The position numbers and the translations under genes were made by a program. A stretch of 64,000 nucleotides of DNA from Limnephilus marmoratus (Eukaryota; Arthropoda; Insecta; Trichoptera; Limnephilidae). The stretch covers positions 28,950,851 to 29,014,850 of the forward strand of contig OU862909.1 in assembly GCA_917880885.1 (NCBI GenBank). Direction: 5' to 3'. The notes under the pieces are model-generated. The model was not told the origin of the DNA, ran no database searches, and was given only the letters and a program-made list of their open reading frames with translations. Shown here in pieces: positions 33,155-44,289 of the stretch. Numbering within the stretch: position 1 is the stretch's first letter; each line of letters opens with the position of its first letter.

Positions 33155-33750
33155 CTAGCTGACCCGGCCACGCGTTGCTGAGGCTAATAAAACACAACGT
33201 CATCTACTGGATGGTTATCCAACCTTTATAACCACCGCCGTCTTTGAGTTTATCGCAAAGAGAATGTCGCGGAGGACTTTAATTTATAATACGTAGAGAT
33301 GGTGTGAAAGATTATAATAATGTGTATCCGTCTAAATAAGTTTTCAATTACCGCAATTTACGTGACCATTTTTTTAGAAGATAGAATGGGTATAGTAAGC
33401 TATCCGTAAAAGATAGATATATACCTTCGCGGACTTTTTATGTAGATCTATAAAAGAGGAATATCCCACCATGCATTGTTTTGTTGTATCCCAAAATGAT
33501 TAGGCAGCGTTTTCGATGAAAGCTACCAGGCGGCTTGACTTTTTCCGACACTTCTAACAATTATCGTTATGTTTCAACCAATTTACACAAATCCTTGACA
33601 AATTACATACCTCAACCTTCCTCACGAAACACTCTATCTATAGGTGATAACCGTATGAAAATCCGTTCAGTAGTTTTCAAATTTATCGCGAACAGACAGA
33701 CAGACAGACAGACAATGCGGGGGACTTTAATTTATAAAATGTAGAGATGA
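33155..33750 (-). mobile_element. Helitron, non-autonomous
   Basis: A|CTAGCTGACCCGGCCACGCG at the left (3' end reversed) and ..AAAATGTAGAGATGA|T at the right (5' TC reversed). An internal GGACTTTAATTTATAA..TAGAGATG block near 33274-33302 repeats the right terminus, suggesting a nested or duplicated end. (GACA)n lies at 33696-33715. Confidence 0.7.
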
Positions 33751-33764
33751 TTTTTAGAGATATA

Positions 33765-34315
33765 CTAGCTGATCCGGCGAACTTCGTACCGCCTCAGAAT
33801 CAAAAACTGTTGTCAACTTATTAGCTGAATTGATCTAAATTGTTTCTCCCTGCGTATCCTTTCCCCTCTCGCGTTCCCTCTCCCTCTCCCCACTCCACTT
33901 CTCCCCTTCCCCCGTCCCGCTAACCCCCCTTCCTGAGTTCCTTTCCCCCCTCCCCCCTCCCCCTCCCTCTCCCCCCCCCCCCCCCCCTCCCCACCCCCTC
34001 CCCCCCTCTTCCCTTCCCCCTCCCCCCTCCCCCCTCCCCCCTCCCCCGGTTCACAGTTCAATATTATACCCCTTACAATATTGCTGCAGTTCTTTCAAAA
34101 TAGGAGAATTCGTTCCATACAAAATGTATGGGGAAAATAATTTTCTTCGGAGTGGAACACCCTTTACTTTTAGGGGTATGAAAAATAGATGTTGGTCGAT
34201 TCTCAGACCTACCAGATAAGCACACAACATTTCATCAAAATTGGTCCAGCCGTTTCGGAGGAGTATGGTAACAAACCCCGTGACACGAAAATTTTATATA
34301 TTAGATTATACGGTC
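33765..34315 (-). mobile_element. Helitron with C-rich tract, head-to-tail with previous
   Basis: Left A|CTAGCTGATCCGGCGAACTT. Right ATATATTAGA|T, which on the minus strand is the TCTAATATATAAAAT 5' end well known from insect Helitrons, followed by CGTGTCACGGGGTTTGTTAC and TCCTCCGAAACGGCTGGACC. A ~200-bp CCCTCCCC tract occupies 33860-34045. It is ~95% identical to 47151-47665 outside the tract. A glycine-rich minus-strand frame over the tract is spurious. Confidence 0.85.
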
Positions 34316-34666
34316 TGATAGGAGGTAGTCTAATTACAAATACATATTCAAAATAGTAAGGAAAAAAATAACAATATCCAAAATATTTGATGTTGGAAAA
34401 TAAATGGGATAAGTGAAAAAAACGAAAATAGATACACAATTACAACAGAATATTATACTCGTATCTCTAAAAATTATCGGTAAAATATCAATTAGCCTAA
34501 TGGTTTTTTTAGAAAAATGTAAGATTATTTTTTTTTTAAATTTGTAATAGAATTTTTCTATTTTAACAAATCAGGTAAATCGTTTAACAGGTTTGGTGGA
34601 CCTTGGTATTCGTAGTGGTGTTAAGCAGCTTTTGTATATAAATATTCCTAGACGTTCTAGGTCTTC

Positions 34667-35095
34667 GTGTTGACTCCAGATACTAATATCTACAGCCTGT
34701 ATGTCTGACGAATATCTACAGCTCATATGTTGAACTAATATCTACGAACTTCAGAGTGTTGATTAATATCTACAAAGCGTAGGTTGAACTAATATCTACA
34801 GAGCGTAGGTTGGGCTAATCGGCTAAATGTGTCCAATAGTCCGATATTAGGGATTTTTACATACATACTTACATTAATTAAGTTTTTTAAACTGCACACG
34901 CAATAATACGTTATTCCAATATGCTATACATAATTGCAAATCCAACCTCTGCCAGTGATGTAGATATTCGTCAACACTTTGGTTCCCATAGATATTAGTC
35001 AACAGTTTGAGCTGTAGATATTCGTCAACACTTTGATTCTCATAGATATTAGTTCGATTTTTTCAGTTTTTGTAATTCCTGTAGATATTAGTAGA
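34667..35095. mobile_element. Foldback element with 26-28-bp tandem-repeat arms
   Basis: The left arm (to ~34830) has five units around (A)CTAATATCTACAG..GTTGA. The right arm (~34964-35095) has the complementary units TAGATATT(C/A)GTCAACA(C/G)TTTG. The ~130-bp centre is AT-rich and non-coding. The 11-bp string CTTCGTGTTGA occurs on both sides (34663-34673 and 35102-35112), compatible with a target duplication of about 9 bp. Same build as 13801-14549 with a different unit. Confidence 0.75.
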
Positions 35096-35374
35096 CGCCT
35101 CCTTCGTGTTGAGGACAGTTCGGATTCTTTAAAAACTTTTGGAATACCGGTTTTTCAAAAAGTTTTACAAATTTGTATTTGTATACAAAGTTTCATAAAT
35201 TTGGCAAAAAGTTCATTGGTATGAGAATCTCTTACTTTTATAAGAATTACTTTAATAATAATTTTTTTATTATACGTATCATCGGTTACAAAAGACAAAT
35301 TCCAATCATAGAAACAATTATTATCTTCAAAATAAAAATGGTCGTGGTAACAATGTCCCTTATAATGTTAATTT
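35096..35374. other. AT-rich spacer, no feature seen
   Basis: Short open frames only, with no recognisable content. Confidence 0.35.
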
Positions 35375-35765
35375 GACGGCATCCGTAGTTGATTGGTTAC
35401 ACACCTCAGCTATGAATCCGAAGATCACGGGTTTGAATCCTGGGCTTGCTTTATTTATTTGATTAAGTTGCGTTATTTCAAAATAATTAATTAATTAAAA
35501 ATCGATAGTGTCTGCGGCACGTTCCAAAGTGTATCAGATACTCTCAGTATCACTTTTATGACAGATTACCATTTGAAATTTAAAAATTGCTTTAAATGGC
35601 TATAGCCATGTTTGGTGACTAGATCTGGATAGCCAGGTACCTTCCTCTACCGCTTATCTTTCTCCTCCCCACAAATCTCAGCCTCACAACGCTCCCCAAT
35701 TGGGAATGCCCTAGTCTCACTGGCTACAGACGGTTGGGAGTTTTTGGCACTCTTGTGCGGTACTA
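35375..35765 (+). repeat. SINE-alpha copy with tRNA-like head
   Basis: The head has an A box-like GTAGTTGATTGGTTACACAC and a B box-like GGGTTTGAATCC at tRNA spacing. The body follows with GCGGCACGTTCC, TACTCTCAGTATC, TGGTGACTAGATCTGGATAG, CAGCCTCACAACG and CACTCTTGTGCGG. Same order as 42385-42800. Confidence 0.75.
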
Positions 35766-35879
35766 AACATAAATTAAAATAAATTACAAATATTATGTAC
35801 AAAAGAAAATGTTTCAAAGCATTATTTTCAACATTAAAGACCACGATTTAAAGTATTAAATAGGTAACGTTTTTTAACA

Positions 35880-36050
35880 GTGTTTTCGGACAGCGTTATA
35901 GTGTCCGTCATCAGGCAGATGTGTGACACATCTGCCCTGATGATCGACACTATAACGCTGTCCGAAACGTTGGCTAAAGAAGGAGGTGGCGCAACACGGC
36001 ATAACACCCCAAAAACAACTAACGAAAATACTTTTGGCCTAGAAAATCGA
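35880..36050. repeat. Inverted-repeat family zeta copy
   Basis: TTTTCGGACAGCGTTATAGTGTC..CATCAGG is mirrored by CCTGATGATCGACACTATAA..CGCTGTCCGAAA around GCAGATGTGTGACACATCTG. It then carries the single-arm GGCGCAACACGGCATAACACC seen doubled at 26844-27016. Confidence 0.75.
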
Positions 36051-36183
36051 AAATCATGTCATTATGTAGGTACCTATTACAAAAAATCTTCGCAAAAATT
36101 CCGTTTTATGATTTTGTAATTCGTGTGTATACTCAGAATGTGAAATGGCGTATTGTTTCTCATTAATTTTATTCCTCTTGCAG

Positions 36184-36411
36184 TTTTGTAATGCCGACCA
36201 ATTGACTGCTCGAAACCGCAGTCGGTTACATGAATTATTTCACTCCCGGTACACGGTTCGTATTACCCGAAGAACGCAGCCGATGACAACTAAATTGCCG
36301 GATCGAAACGGATTGAAAACAGTAACAGGCACAATACCTAATGCACGTAACTGGCCGCAAATACAATACATTTACAGTACTGGTAACAGTGATACAATAT
36401 ATTTGAAACAG
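36184..36411 (+). CDS. Candidate internal host exon, 76 codons, phase 0-0
   Basis: The acceptor side is TTTTATTCCTCTTGCAG and the donor side CAG|GTACCT at 36412. Between them lie exactly 228 bp, open in one frame. The frame contains LTARNRSRLHELFHSRYTVR, LPDRNGLKTVTGTIPNARNW and PQIQYIYSTGNSDTIYLKQ. It is rich in Arg/Thr, with mixed codon third positions unlike flanking AT-rich DNA. An upstream in-frame ATG at 36145 would make a signal-peptide-like MAYCFSLILFLLQFCNA. The splice-site reading is preferred because that stretch is the pyrimidine tract itself. No family recognised. Confidence 0.45.
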
Positions 36412-36431
36412 GTACCTGCCTAGCTTCTAAC

Positions 36432-38189
36432 AAGGGCCGGACCTAGAACAATTATGACAGAAAAGCAAGGGCAAGCAAAAGCAAGGTGTAATTTGCGAAA
36501 TATATATCACGTCGGGGTCACCAATTAATGCGATGGAATTATGTTAGGATTAGTATTAAGAATAAGATTAAAATAAAGAGGTTTAATGTTTAAAATAGAT
36601 TAACTTTCTTAAGCACATAGATTCACAAACGCGATGTTATCAGAAGGTTTGAAAAACACGGAGGTTAAAATTATACGCAGAAACTTCGACGTTCGAAACT
36701 TCGACATTCGAAACAGAATAACGGTTGTTTTTAAAACCGCTCCGTCATTGAAAGTTCGCGGTCCGATGCGCATACGCTGCAGTGTGGCAATGCAATAAAC
36801 ATTGCCAGCATTTAAAAATCAAATTACTAGTAGTTCCTAAATATCAAAACATTTTTTTTAAATAAAGTTACAGAAAATAGCTTTAGCTTTCAGCAATGAG
36901 CTACTCAGCCTTCTTGTCAATATTTTCGTCAGGGCCTCTTTTGGGGAGTTAATGTACTAAAAAAATGTTATATTAAATTACTCATTTTAAAGATCATCTT
37001 GTGAATGCTTTTTCTTGATATATTTATATTTCTATATTATATAAACAAGGAAGAATTCACCAAAAACTTTCCAGAACAACTTCCATCACTATAATGTACA
37101 ACTCAAATGTTGCTCCACATTTTAACTGCTGCTCAACTAATATTTTCCTGTGTAATGACCGAGGACAAAATATGTTTCACATTCTTCAAAATAGGGTAAT
37201 GCGAATAACACTTAAAAATAAATAGTTTTTTAAGTTAATAAAAAGTTAAAGGAACTAAATTGGTTAACGGTGAATCAGATGCTGAACTTGATAATGATGA
37301 TATTTATACATGAAATGATTAAAAAAAACTCAAAAATATATTTCAAATAAAGTTATATACCTACAACAAGGATATTTACAGACAAACACAAGAACGTGCG
37401 ATAAAATCAGGCTACCAAAAAAGGACAAAGCGAGTACACAAAATAGTTTATTGTACAAAGGGATGAAGTATTGTAATGCGCTGCCGGAAACTTTACTGTA
37501 CCAATTTATTATTTTAATTATTAATTTTTGCATTTCAAAATTTTAATTTCCATTTGTATTTCTATTTTACTTTAAAATGTTGTTATTTTTTCTCTTAGTT
37601 TTTCACTAAATTTATATATGTTTTTAATTTTGATTTATATAATTATATGTTTTAATTTATACAGAACACTTGAGTTCTTAACATTTAATTTTTATTATTA
37701 ATTTTTGTATTTCAAAATTTGAATTTGAATTTTCATTTTTACTTTTCTTTAAAATATGGTCTTTTTTTTTTCTCTTTAGTTTTAAATATTTCTTAATGTT
37801 TTTTGAAATGTTAAAATATTAAATGTACGACTACCACAACACGGGCTTAGCCTAGTGTGGTAGCCAAAAAAAACCCAAATATCTGTTACTAATAAAAAAT
37901 ATATGAAATAAAAAAAATAAAAAAAAATAAAATAAATAAAAAAAATTGGTTGATTCAAAATGAATTGTAGGAGCCACATCAAGCAGGAGAAAATATAGTC
38001 CATATTATGATTAATTAGTTATTTCTAAACTTTGATGCGAAAATTCTTATAATAAATTTAAAAAAGAAGTCATGTATGTATTTCAGGGCTTGGTTTGGAA
38101 AAATTAAATATTTAGATTTCCTCGACTCTTTTTACAATCATTCGCCCTGGTTTTAAGTTCCATCTGTACATATTTTAGATCCGGCCCTG
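36432..38189. mobile_element. Possible old hAT-type element around a LINE scrap
   Basis: Left end AAGGGCCGGACCTAGAA, right end reversed CAGGGCCGGATCTAAAA. These resemble hAT termini of the CAGGGCCGGATTA type seen intact at 15909. Flanking octamers CTTCTAAC and CTCGTAAC match at six of eight positions. No transposase visible. Decayed, so tentative. Confidence 0.35.
37085..37520 (+). pseudogene. Decayed LINE RT C-terminus (jockey-like)
   Basis: Scattered frames on the plus strand read NVAPHFNCCSTNIFLCND and FHILQNRVMRITLKNK near 37095-37225, then IRLPKKDKASTQNSLLYKGM and KYCNALPETL near 37400-37495. These are successive conserved pieces of the region after RT in jockey/CR1-type insect LINEs, with the middle deleted and several frame changes. 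Confidence 0.6.
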
Positions 38190-38794
38190 CTCGTAACCGT
38201 AACTGAATGATTGCATTTAATTAAGTAGGTACCTGACTCCCATCCATTCCGATATTATAATACTATGATGACTGAGCAATTTGCCAATCAGTTATGATTA
38301 AAAATATTATTGTTAAGGTAGGTTACCGCGTGATTTAAAATTATTAAATCATACCTTCGAAGATTATTTAATATTGGTGTTGAAATATGATTATCTGTTC
38401 ATCCAACAATTTTAATCCAAATGGATATTACAGACGTAAAATAAATATAGGTGATATGTCTTTGATACCAACGACCTAATTAAGACATGCGCATGTTTTA
38501 GGAAGCGAAGAAGATTTGAAACGTGAAACGGTTTCAGATTCATGTTTACTTCCGCTCCTCGTGAGATTGATCCAAAACAGTGTTTTTTCCTGTTAGACTG
38601 TCTCATGAAGTTAAAATAATAATTAAGCCAGTGGTGTATCGTGACTTCATTTCGAAGCCTGCGGTTATTTGGGCTTTCTTCAGAAAAATAGTAAATATGT
38701 CATGGGGCAGCAGCATCGACCAAGCACAGTAGGAATAAAGCGTTTAAAATGAAAAAAAACGCGCAGTGACGTAGCGGCGAGTACGGCATACAGT
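38190..38794. other. Unassigned intergenic DNA
   Basis: No gene, element boundary or repeat family recognised. Confidence 0.35.
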
Positions 38795-39121
38795 ATACAG
38801 GGTTTAACAGCACGATTCCTAAGCACATTTGGCGTCAAAAAATGTAGACGTCATTTTACTGTTGGATGATATTTTTTTTTTTAAATAAAAAAAGTATATA
38901 TTTTGTCGCCACTGTATGTTGCTGGAACGAGACAAAATGCTTATCACGTGACCCGCTAGGCTATACCTAACTACTCAGTTGCGACGTGTCATGAAAAAAA
39001 ATATATTAATTGAAAAAATATCGTCGGACAGCAAATGATATCAACATTTTTTGCTCCGAAAAAACTCAGAAATCGCTGTTTAAAATCTTTCAGGTAGGTA
39101 TGTACTGTTATACCCTGTATA
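38795..39121. mobile_element. MITE with TATACAGGG ends
   Basis: Left ATACAGGGTTTAACAGCACG, right reversed ATACAGGGTATAACAGTACA. The 327-bp interior is non-coding. Shares its first nine bases with the MITE at 21899-22262, suggesting one transposase source. Confidence 0.65.
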
Positions 39122-39823
39122 GTTATTAACATCTGATCCGGAGGTTGAGTAGGTAAATGCCTATTTGACAGATTGTTTTTATCACTTTTGTTGGTTTTTT
39201 TATCGATATGAGATAAATCCCGAAGTTTATTATTTAATTTGTTTATTGCTTGAAGTTAGTTGTTAGTTGTTTAGGAAAAACCAAAAGCAATGAAGCAATA
39301 TATTTGTTTTTAAAACTACGTTATTCACACTTCTTGTGGTTGTTAATTTGATATAATTAGAGTCAAAGTTCAGAGGTTAAGACCAATAAATTTTCGAACC
39401 AATATTGATATTAAGGATTTTAATCCCACGGTTTTCACACTTTCGTGATTGTTTAACTGAGATAAGCAGTGTCAAAGTTCGCAGCAACAAAAAATCGGAT
39501 GTTGGTAATTTCCAAATTAATGTTAATGGTTTCATTATGTACTTATTTACAAGACAACAATGGCGAGGTGTGGTCGGTACAATTTCGCAAACGTTTTTAT
39601 TTAATTTTTGTTTTGAAGGGTTTTAATTTTCAATGTACATTTGTTACTTTAATTTTAATTTTTTTAAATATATAAATATGTATAACTATATGGGACGTGT
39701 GGGATTGCACTATCCTCCCTACATCCTTGATAATAATATTAATAATATTAATAATATTACATCATTATGATTTATGATGACTGAGCAATTTTTTTTATTA
39801 TTATTAATTATTTATAAAACCGC
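39122..39823. other. Unassigned AT-rich DNA
   Basis: Small overlapping frames at 39405-39675 are featureless. No repeat family recognised. Confidence 0.3.
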
Positions 39824-39968
39824 ACCAGATTTAAATGTCCGGGTTAAATTTTCCCCACAGGAAAAACTAAACCCTTTCACACACTTACCAAATGATCATC
39901 TAGTGAAAACGCTAACCACGCTATGCAATTGCACTATATAAGTATTATAAATACAAAACAATACAAGA
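39824..39968 (+). repeat. Dispersed family eta, uninterrupted copy
   Basis: GCACCAGATTTAAATGTCCG through CAATTGCACTATATAAGTAT to AATACAAAACAATACAAG. The same ~145 bp at 56146-56307 stops at AATACAAAAC because the Pao element begins there. This copy therefore defines the Pao insertion point. Confidence 0.8.
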
Positions 39969-40340
39969 ACAACATGTCAACCTACCAGAGACCAAATGGG
40001 AAAATAAGTCACCGACTCCAGATATTTTCATATCAGAGGGTTCGGCTCTGTGGAATTCCTAATTGAACCTATAAACCCTAGTGATCCCTCAATATAAATA
40101 TTTAAAAAATCTTTTGTAATCCTACACGTATTTTTATTTTTTTTTTTTTTTTTTTTATTTAGTAACTATATAATATTTTTTACATTTTTATATGAAACAT
40201 GTTAGATGTATATGTAAAATATAAATATATTCGAAGTCCTCCTCACTAGGAGATCCTGTGCTGAGGGGGACTATGCTTTGGATAAGTTTTTCAGCGACTT
40301 CTATGGTTTAACTTGTTTGGATAGAGTTTTCCAGAAACTT

Positions 40341-40870
40341 CTATGATGTTTTAAGTATACTAGTAAGGTCATTTTCCGGTAGTTCCTTCAGCCAACATTT
40401 AATGTCCATAATGTAGCTATTTTTTGTTTTAAATTGTTTGATACTAAGTGGGAGTTTGTTATATAACTTTACTGCTAAAAATTCAGAACTTCTTTGACCA
40501 AATGAGGAGTTACACTTTGGTATATTAAGTGTGTCTGTTTGTTTGGCTCTGGTTTTATGAGCATGTGAGGTTTCTTTCTCTGGGTCGTTTTTGTGGTGAT
40601 GTACTAGAATGTTTTTGGCATAGATTTTCTGTATGCTTGGAACATCAAACTGTTTAAAAATTTCTGTTGTTGACGTCCTTATAGGGACCTTTAGAATGGT
40701 CTTTATGATGCAATTCTGAGTTATCTTAAGTTGTTTTAAGTGATTAGATGCTGCTGAGCCCCATCCTATTACTCCATATTCCAATCGAGAGTGGCATAAA
40801 GCATTGGTAAAAAAAGAGCAAATCTCTTCCAATTAAAATGACTGATTTTTGCATTTTTATATATAAATTC
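40341..40870 (-). pseudogene. LINE RT C-terminal fragment, 163 codons open
   Basis: An open minus-strand frame with CHSRLEYGVIGWGSAASNHL, KITQNCIIKTILKVP, PSIQKIYAKNILVH, SFGQRSSEFLAVKLYNKLPL and DIKCWLKELPEN. This is the segment following the RT catalytic core in jockey-type LINEs (H..L.YG...WG; QN..I..I; P......YA..IL; LYNKLP..IK; WL). The catalytic FADD part is absent, so it is 5'-truncated, though the remaining frame is undamaged and probably young. Confidence 0.8.
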
Positions 40871-41314
40871 TTTGACAAATCTAATATGCCTAAATTTTGA
40901 ATAAGAGACCTAGGTATAATGCCAGTAGCCGAAATAACAAATTGTAATATTTTTATAGTCTGAGAATGCCAAATTCTTTTAATCTCATTTCCTAAATCTG
41001 TGTATTTTCTTATTTTTTCAGAAACAGTTTTTTGAATATTACAAGAATTTGGAATAGCTACATCAATGATATAAGTTTAAGTTAGTTAAGTTATTATTAT
41101 TATTATTATTATTTGCGACCGGTTTCGACACATCCGTGTCATTCACGAGCAAACTTAATATATTTATATTTTAAAAATTAATGTAACAAATGTACATTGA
41201 ACATTAAACCTCTTCAAAACAAAAACATCTAGAAATTGTTACATAGTTAATGCCCAAGAAATACAAAAAGTTTTTATTCAAATTAAACATTTTATATTCT
41301 TAGGCATTTAAATT

Positions 41315-41575
41315 ACATTGATAGATATTGACAGATATTGACAGATATTCATTGATATTAACGGATTTGAGAGATATTGATAGATATTGAACGATATTGA
41401 CAGATATATTTTGATATCGATAGCTATATACTGATAGACATTGATAGATATTGATAGATATTGATAGATATTGAGAGATATTAAGAGATATTGGCAGATA
41501 TTGACAGATATACATATATTGATAGATATTGATGGATATTGTAACCAAATTGATAGATATTGATAGATCAATATT
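41315..41575. repeat. GATATTGATA-type minisatellite
   Basis: Degenerate ~12-bp units (AGATATTGATAG, AGATATTGACAG) over ~260 bp. Tyr/Gln/Ile/Ser-rich minus-strand frames through it are by-products of the repeat. Confidence 0.9.
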
Positions 41576-41579
41576 TCAA

Positions 41580-42045
41580 TTTGTGAGGCGAGTATGGGTG
41601 CCACAGCCCCGGAAACCATTTATTGGATAACCAATCATAATTTACCATAAGATACCTACTTTGGTCCGCTATGTTTGGTAACTCAGCAGGGATGCCCGGG
41701 TTCATGGAATGAGGTTTTCCCAGGTCTTGCCGGCCGATGTATTTGCCCACAAACTGCGTGGCGGGTCGGATGGGGTAAAAGTGGTGGAGGGAAACCTTTT
41801 GACATCTCCAGACGGACTATCTCGAGCCATGGTCTACCGCGGTGGGAGGGATGGATTCGAACTTCAGACACTCTTCTGACACCCCCAGATTTCTACCCAC
41901 CGACGCGATCCCTCTTACCTTTTTTCTTTTCAGAATCACCTCTCCTTCCTTTCCTAAAACGACCCTTCAAACAGCATCCCCAAAAATGCCCTGGGTGAAT
42001 TATTTTCTTCGGGGCTTCCAGTGTGGAGCTAATGTAAAAAAAATA
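41580..42045 (+). repeat. Family A copy
   Basis: Opens GAGGCGAGTATGGGTGCC and closes GTGTGGAGCTAATGTAAAAAAAA, showing the element's oligo-A-like 3' end on this strand. Middle landmarks GGATGCCCGGGTTCATGG and TGGCGGGTCGGATG. Confidence 0.8.
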
Positions 42046-42384
42046 TATATACATACATTATTCTCAAAATGAATAAAGTATTAAGGATGTACTTTTGAAT
42101 AACTTTTTTATAAATAAATAAAATAATATTACTTTGTTTGAACAATTGGTATATTTTTATATACGCCAACCGGTTAGATATATAGAGATATATGCACTCT
42201 AGATAATTGAGCGCATTTTTGTAGAGGTCTTCGTTTTATGCAAATTATTTCTTTGGAATGTGACTTTCTGAAAGTTAAGAATTGAGAGCATTTTTGCTTT
42301 CTCCTAGGGCATTGAAAAAAAATCTTTCAAAAATATTCATGGGCCCTCTGACCTGGAGGTTTTGAGTTTCACAACTTTGATGAT

Positions 42385-42800
42385 TTTCCTGCGGCCTCCA
42401 TGGTCGAGGGCTAATGCTCTCGGCTAGCAATCCGTAGGTCACTGTTTCGAATACCGGCATGCGCAATTAAATTTTACTTGATTATTTATTTTTGTTTTAT
42501 TTTCAATGAACTAATTAAAAATAATCTACAGTATAGTCGTACTTATTTGAGGCACGTTGTAGAGTGAAAGATACTCTTAGTATCGCCCTGGAGTGAGACC
42601 TTTCAGAAATGAAACGCTGCTTGAAATGGCTTTAATCGTGTTGGTGACTAGATCTGAATACCCAGGTACTCCCCCACTTTCATTTCCCCATCTCCCTCCC
42701 CTCCTGACTACCTTCAGCCTCACTACACACCCCAATCGGGGATGCCATAGTCTCACTGGCTCTAGGCAGGAGCAGTCAGGACTCTTGTACGGTAGTCACG
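42385..42800 (+). repeat. SINE-alpha, most complete copy
   Basis: tRNA-like head: TGGTCGAGGGCTAATGCTC (A-box region) and TGTTTCGAATACCGGC (B box). Then an AT-rich link and the body GAGGCACGTTGTAGAG, AGATACTCTTAGTATCGCCC, TTGGTGACTAGATCTGAATA, CAGCCTCACTACACACCCC and GGACTCTTGTACGG. No coding function. Confidence 0.8.
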
Positions 42801-43522
42801 TACAAAAATCCAAAATCATTATTAGAGTCGAAAATCAAAGCCTAAAAATTCAGAATTATGTAGAAAACTAAAATATACTTAACAATGAGATAAAAAAGTT
42901 TAAAAACGAAATCAAAGTACCTATGGCTAACTAAACATGATTATTTTTATAAATTTCTTTATTTTTTATTGGGTTAGTTTATACTACGTTAGAATTTAAA
43001 CTAATTTGCACAATGTAACATTCATTTTATAAATTTAAATATTTTCACAATACCTAAGCATAACATTTTTTTAAATACATTCATTCTTTCTTCATTCTTT
43101 ATACTTTCAGGCATTCCATCATATATCTTTAGTTCTCTATACATTAGCCAGGAGGAAATCGTTCAAATTATAAAGTAACCTAACCTAACCTAACACTATC
43201 TTACGGTCAACAAACAAGAGAAGAGGAAACCATCATACAACAACCGTACAACAGATACCTTCAGTCCGCCTCTGAACAGGAATTCCAAGTGAGGAGAACT
43301 GTGAATAAACCACTTTACATTGTATTTTTTAAATAGTTAGAAATAAAAAATAAAATAAAACGAGTGTGCTTTAGATCACACAACTGAAGTAAGACTTCTG
43401 CTCAATCTATACGATAGGAAGAGAGAAAGAAAATGAGCGCACGCACTGCTCTCTCTTGCTCCTACAGTTTGATACAGACGGCTTGCACTGTGTAACGTAA
43501 CCGGCTATGAGAGAAAGAGAGA
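42801..43522. other. Unassigned, with short AACCT tract
   Basis: AACCTAACCTAACCTAAC at 43180-43197. Purine/pyrimidine-rich GAGAGAAAG runs at 43420-43440 and 43511-43521 flank the next element. No gene. Confidence 0.4.
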
Positions 43523-44177
43523 ATGAAAATGCGTGCTCGCGGTAACCGACGAGTTCATCGAAAATCAATTCATCGAAAGCAAATTCATCGAAAACGAGTT
43601 CATCGAAAATCAATTCATCGAAAATCAATTCATCGAAAACGAGTTCATCGAAAATCAATTCATCGAAAATCAATTCATCGAATGATCAATTCATCGAATC
43701 GCCAATTCATCAAAAAAAAAAATTTTGTAGATATTATAGCTGTCAAAATTAATTACCCAAAAAAGTCTGTTTAACTGAGTTAAGTGTGTCTAGCAACCGT
43801 TAGTTTCGTAGTGACAATGTAAAATTTAGAGGTTATCTCTTCGATTTCCGATTGTCTGATACTGCTAAAAAGGGATATCTAAGGAACGGTGACCAGACAA
43901 CTCATAATGAAACCAACTCATAAACAACTCAGAAAGGTCATTAAGAGTGATGATAAAAAAATATTTAAAAATTGGTTAAATAGTTGGGTTAGGTTAGGTT
44001 AGGTTAGGTTAGTTTAGGTTGACCAGATGAATTGGTTTTCGATGAATTGATTTTCGATGAATTGGTTTTAGATGAACTCATTTTCGATGAATTTGCTTTC
44101 GATGAATTGATTTTCGATGAATTGATTTTCGATGAATTCGTTTTCGATGAACTCGTCGTGAACCGTGCTTGCACCTC
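43523..44177. mobile_element. Foldback element with 15-bp TTCATCGAAAA arms
   Basis: Left arm: about ten 15-bp units (TTCATCGAAAATCAA and variants ending ACGAG or GCAAA) at 43549-43715. Right arm: eight inverted units at 44029-44157. Both are preceded outside by a diverged ~25-bp GACGAG-ending block. The ~310-bp centre is non-coding and holds a TTAGG tract at 43986-44017. Because 15 is a multiple of 3, both arms stay open in several frames (FDELI or FIENQ repeats) without being genes. Confidence 0.8.
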
Positions 44178-44289
44178 TCTCATTTTCCCCTACAGTAATA
44201 TACGAAGCGTTCGCCTCGCTTTTCGTAACGCTCTCGTCACGCATACGCCAGCTTACTCCCCAAGTCAAACGTGCGTAAAGAAGTTTTAC

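Noticed and set aside
33813..34061. Glycine-rich protein on the minus strand (also 47140-47429, 11738-11956, 7561-7872)
   Set aside because: Frames through C- or G-rich low-complexity tracts inside Helitrons.
36145..36183. Signal peptide at the front of the 36184 exon
   Set aside because: The hydrophobic codons coincide with the pyrimidine tract and AG of a splice acceptor, which explains them better, though a secreted mini-protein cannot be fully excluded.
41300..41619. Tyr/Gln/Ile/Ser-repeat proteins on the minus strand
   Set aside because: Translation of the GATATTGATA minisatellite. No start context or neighbouring signals.
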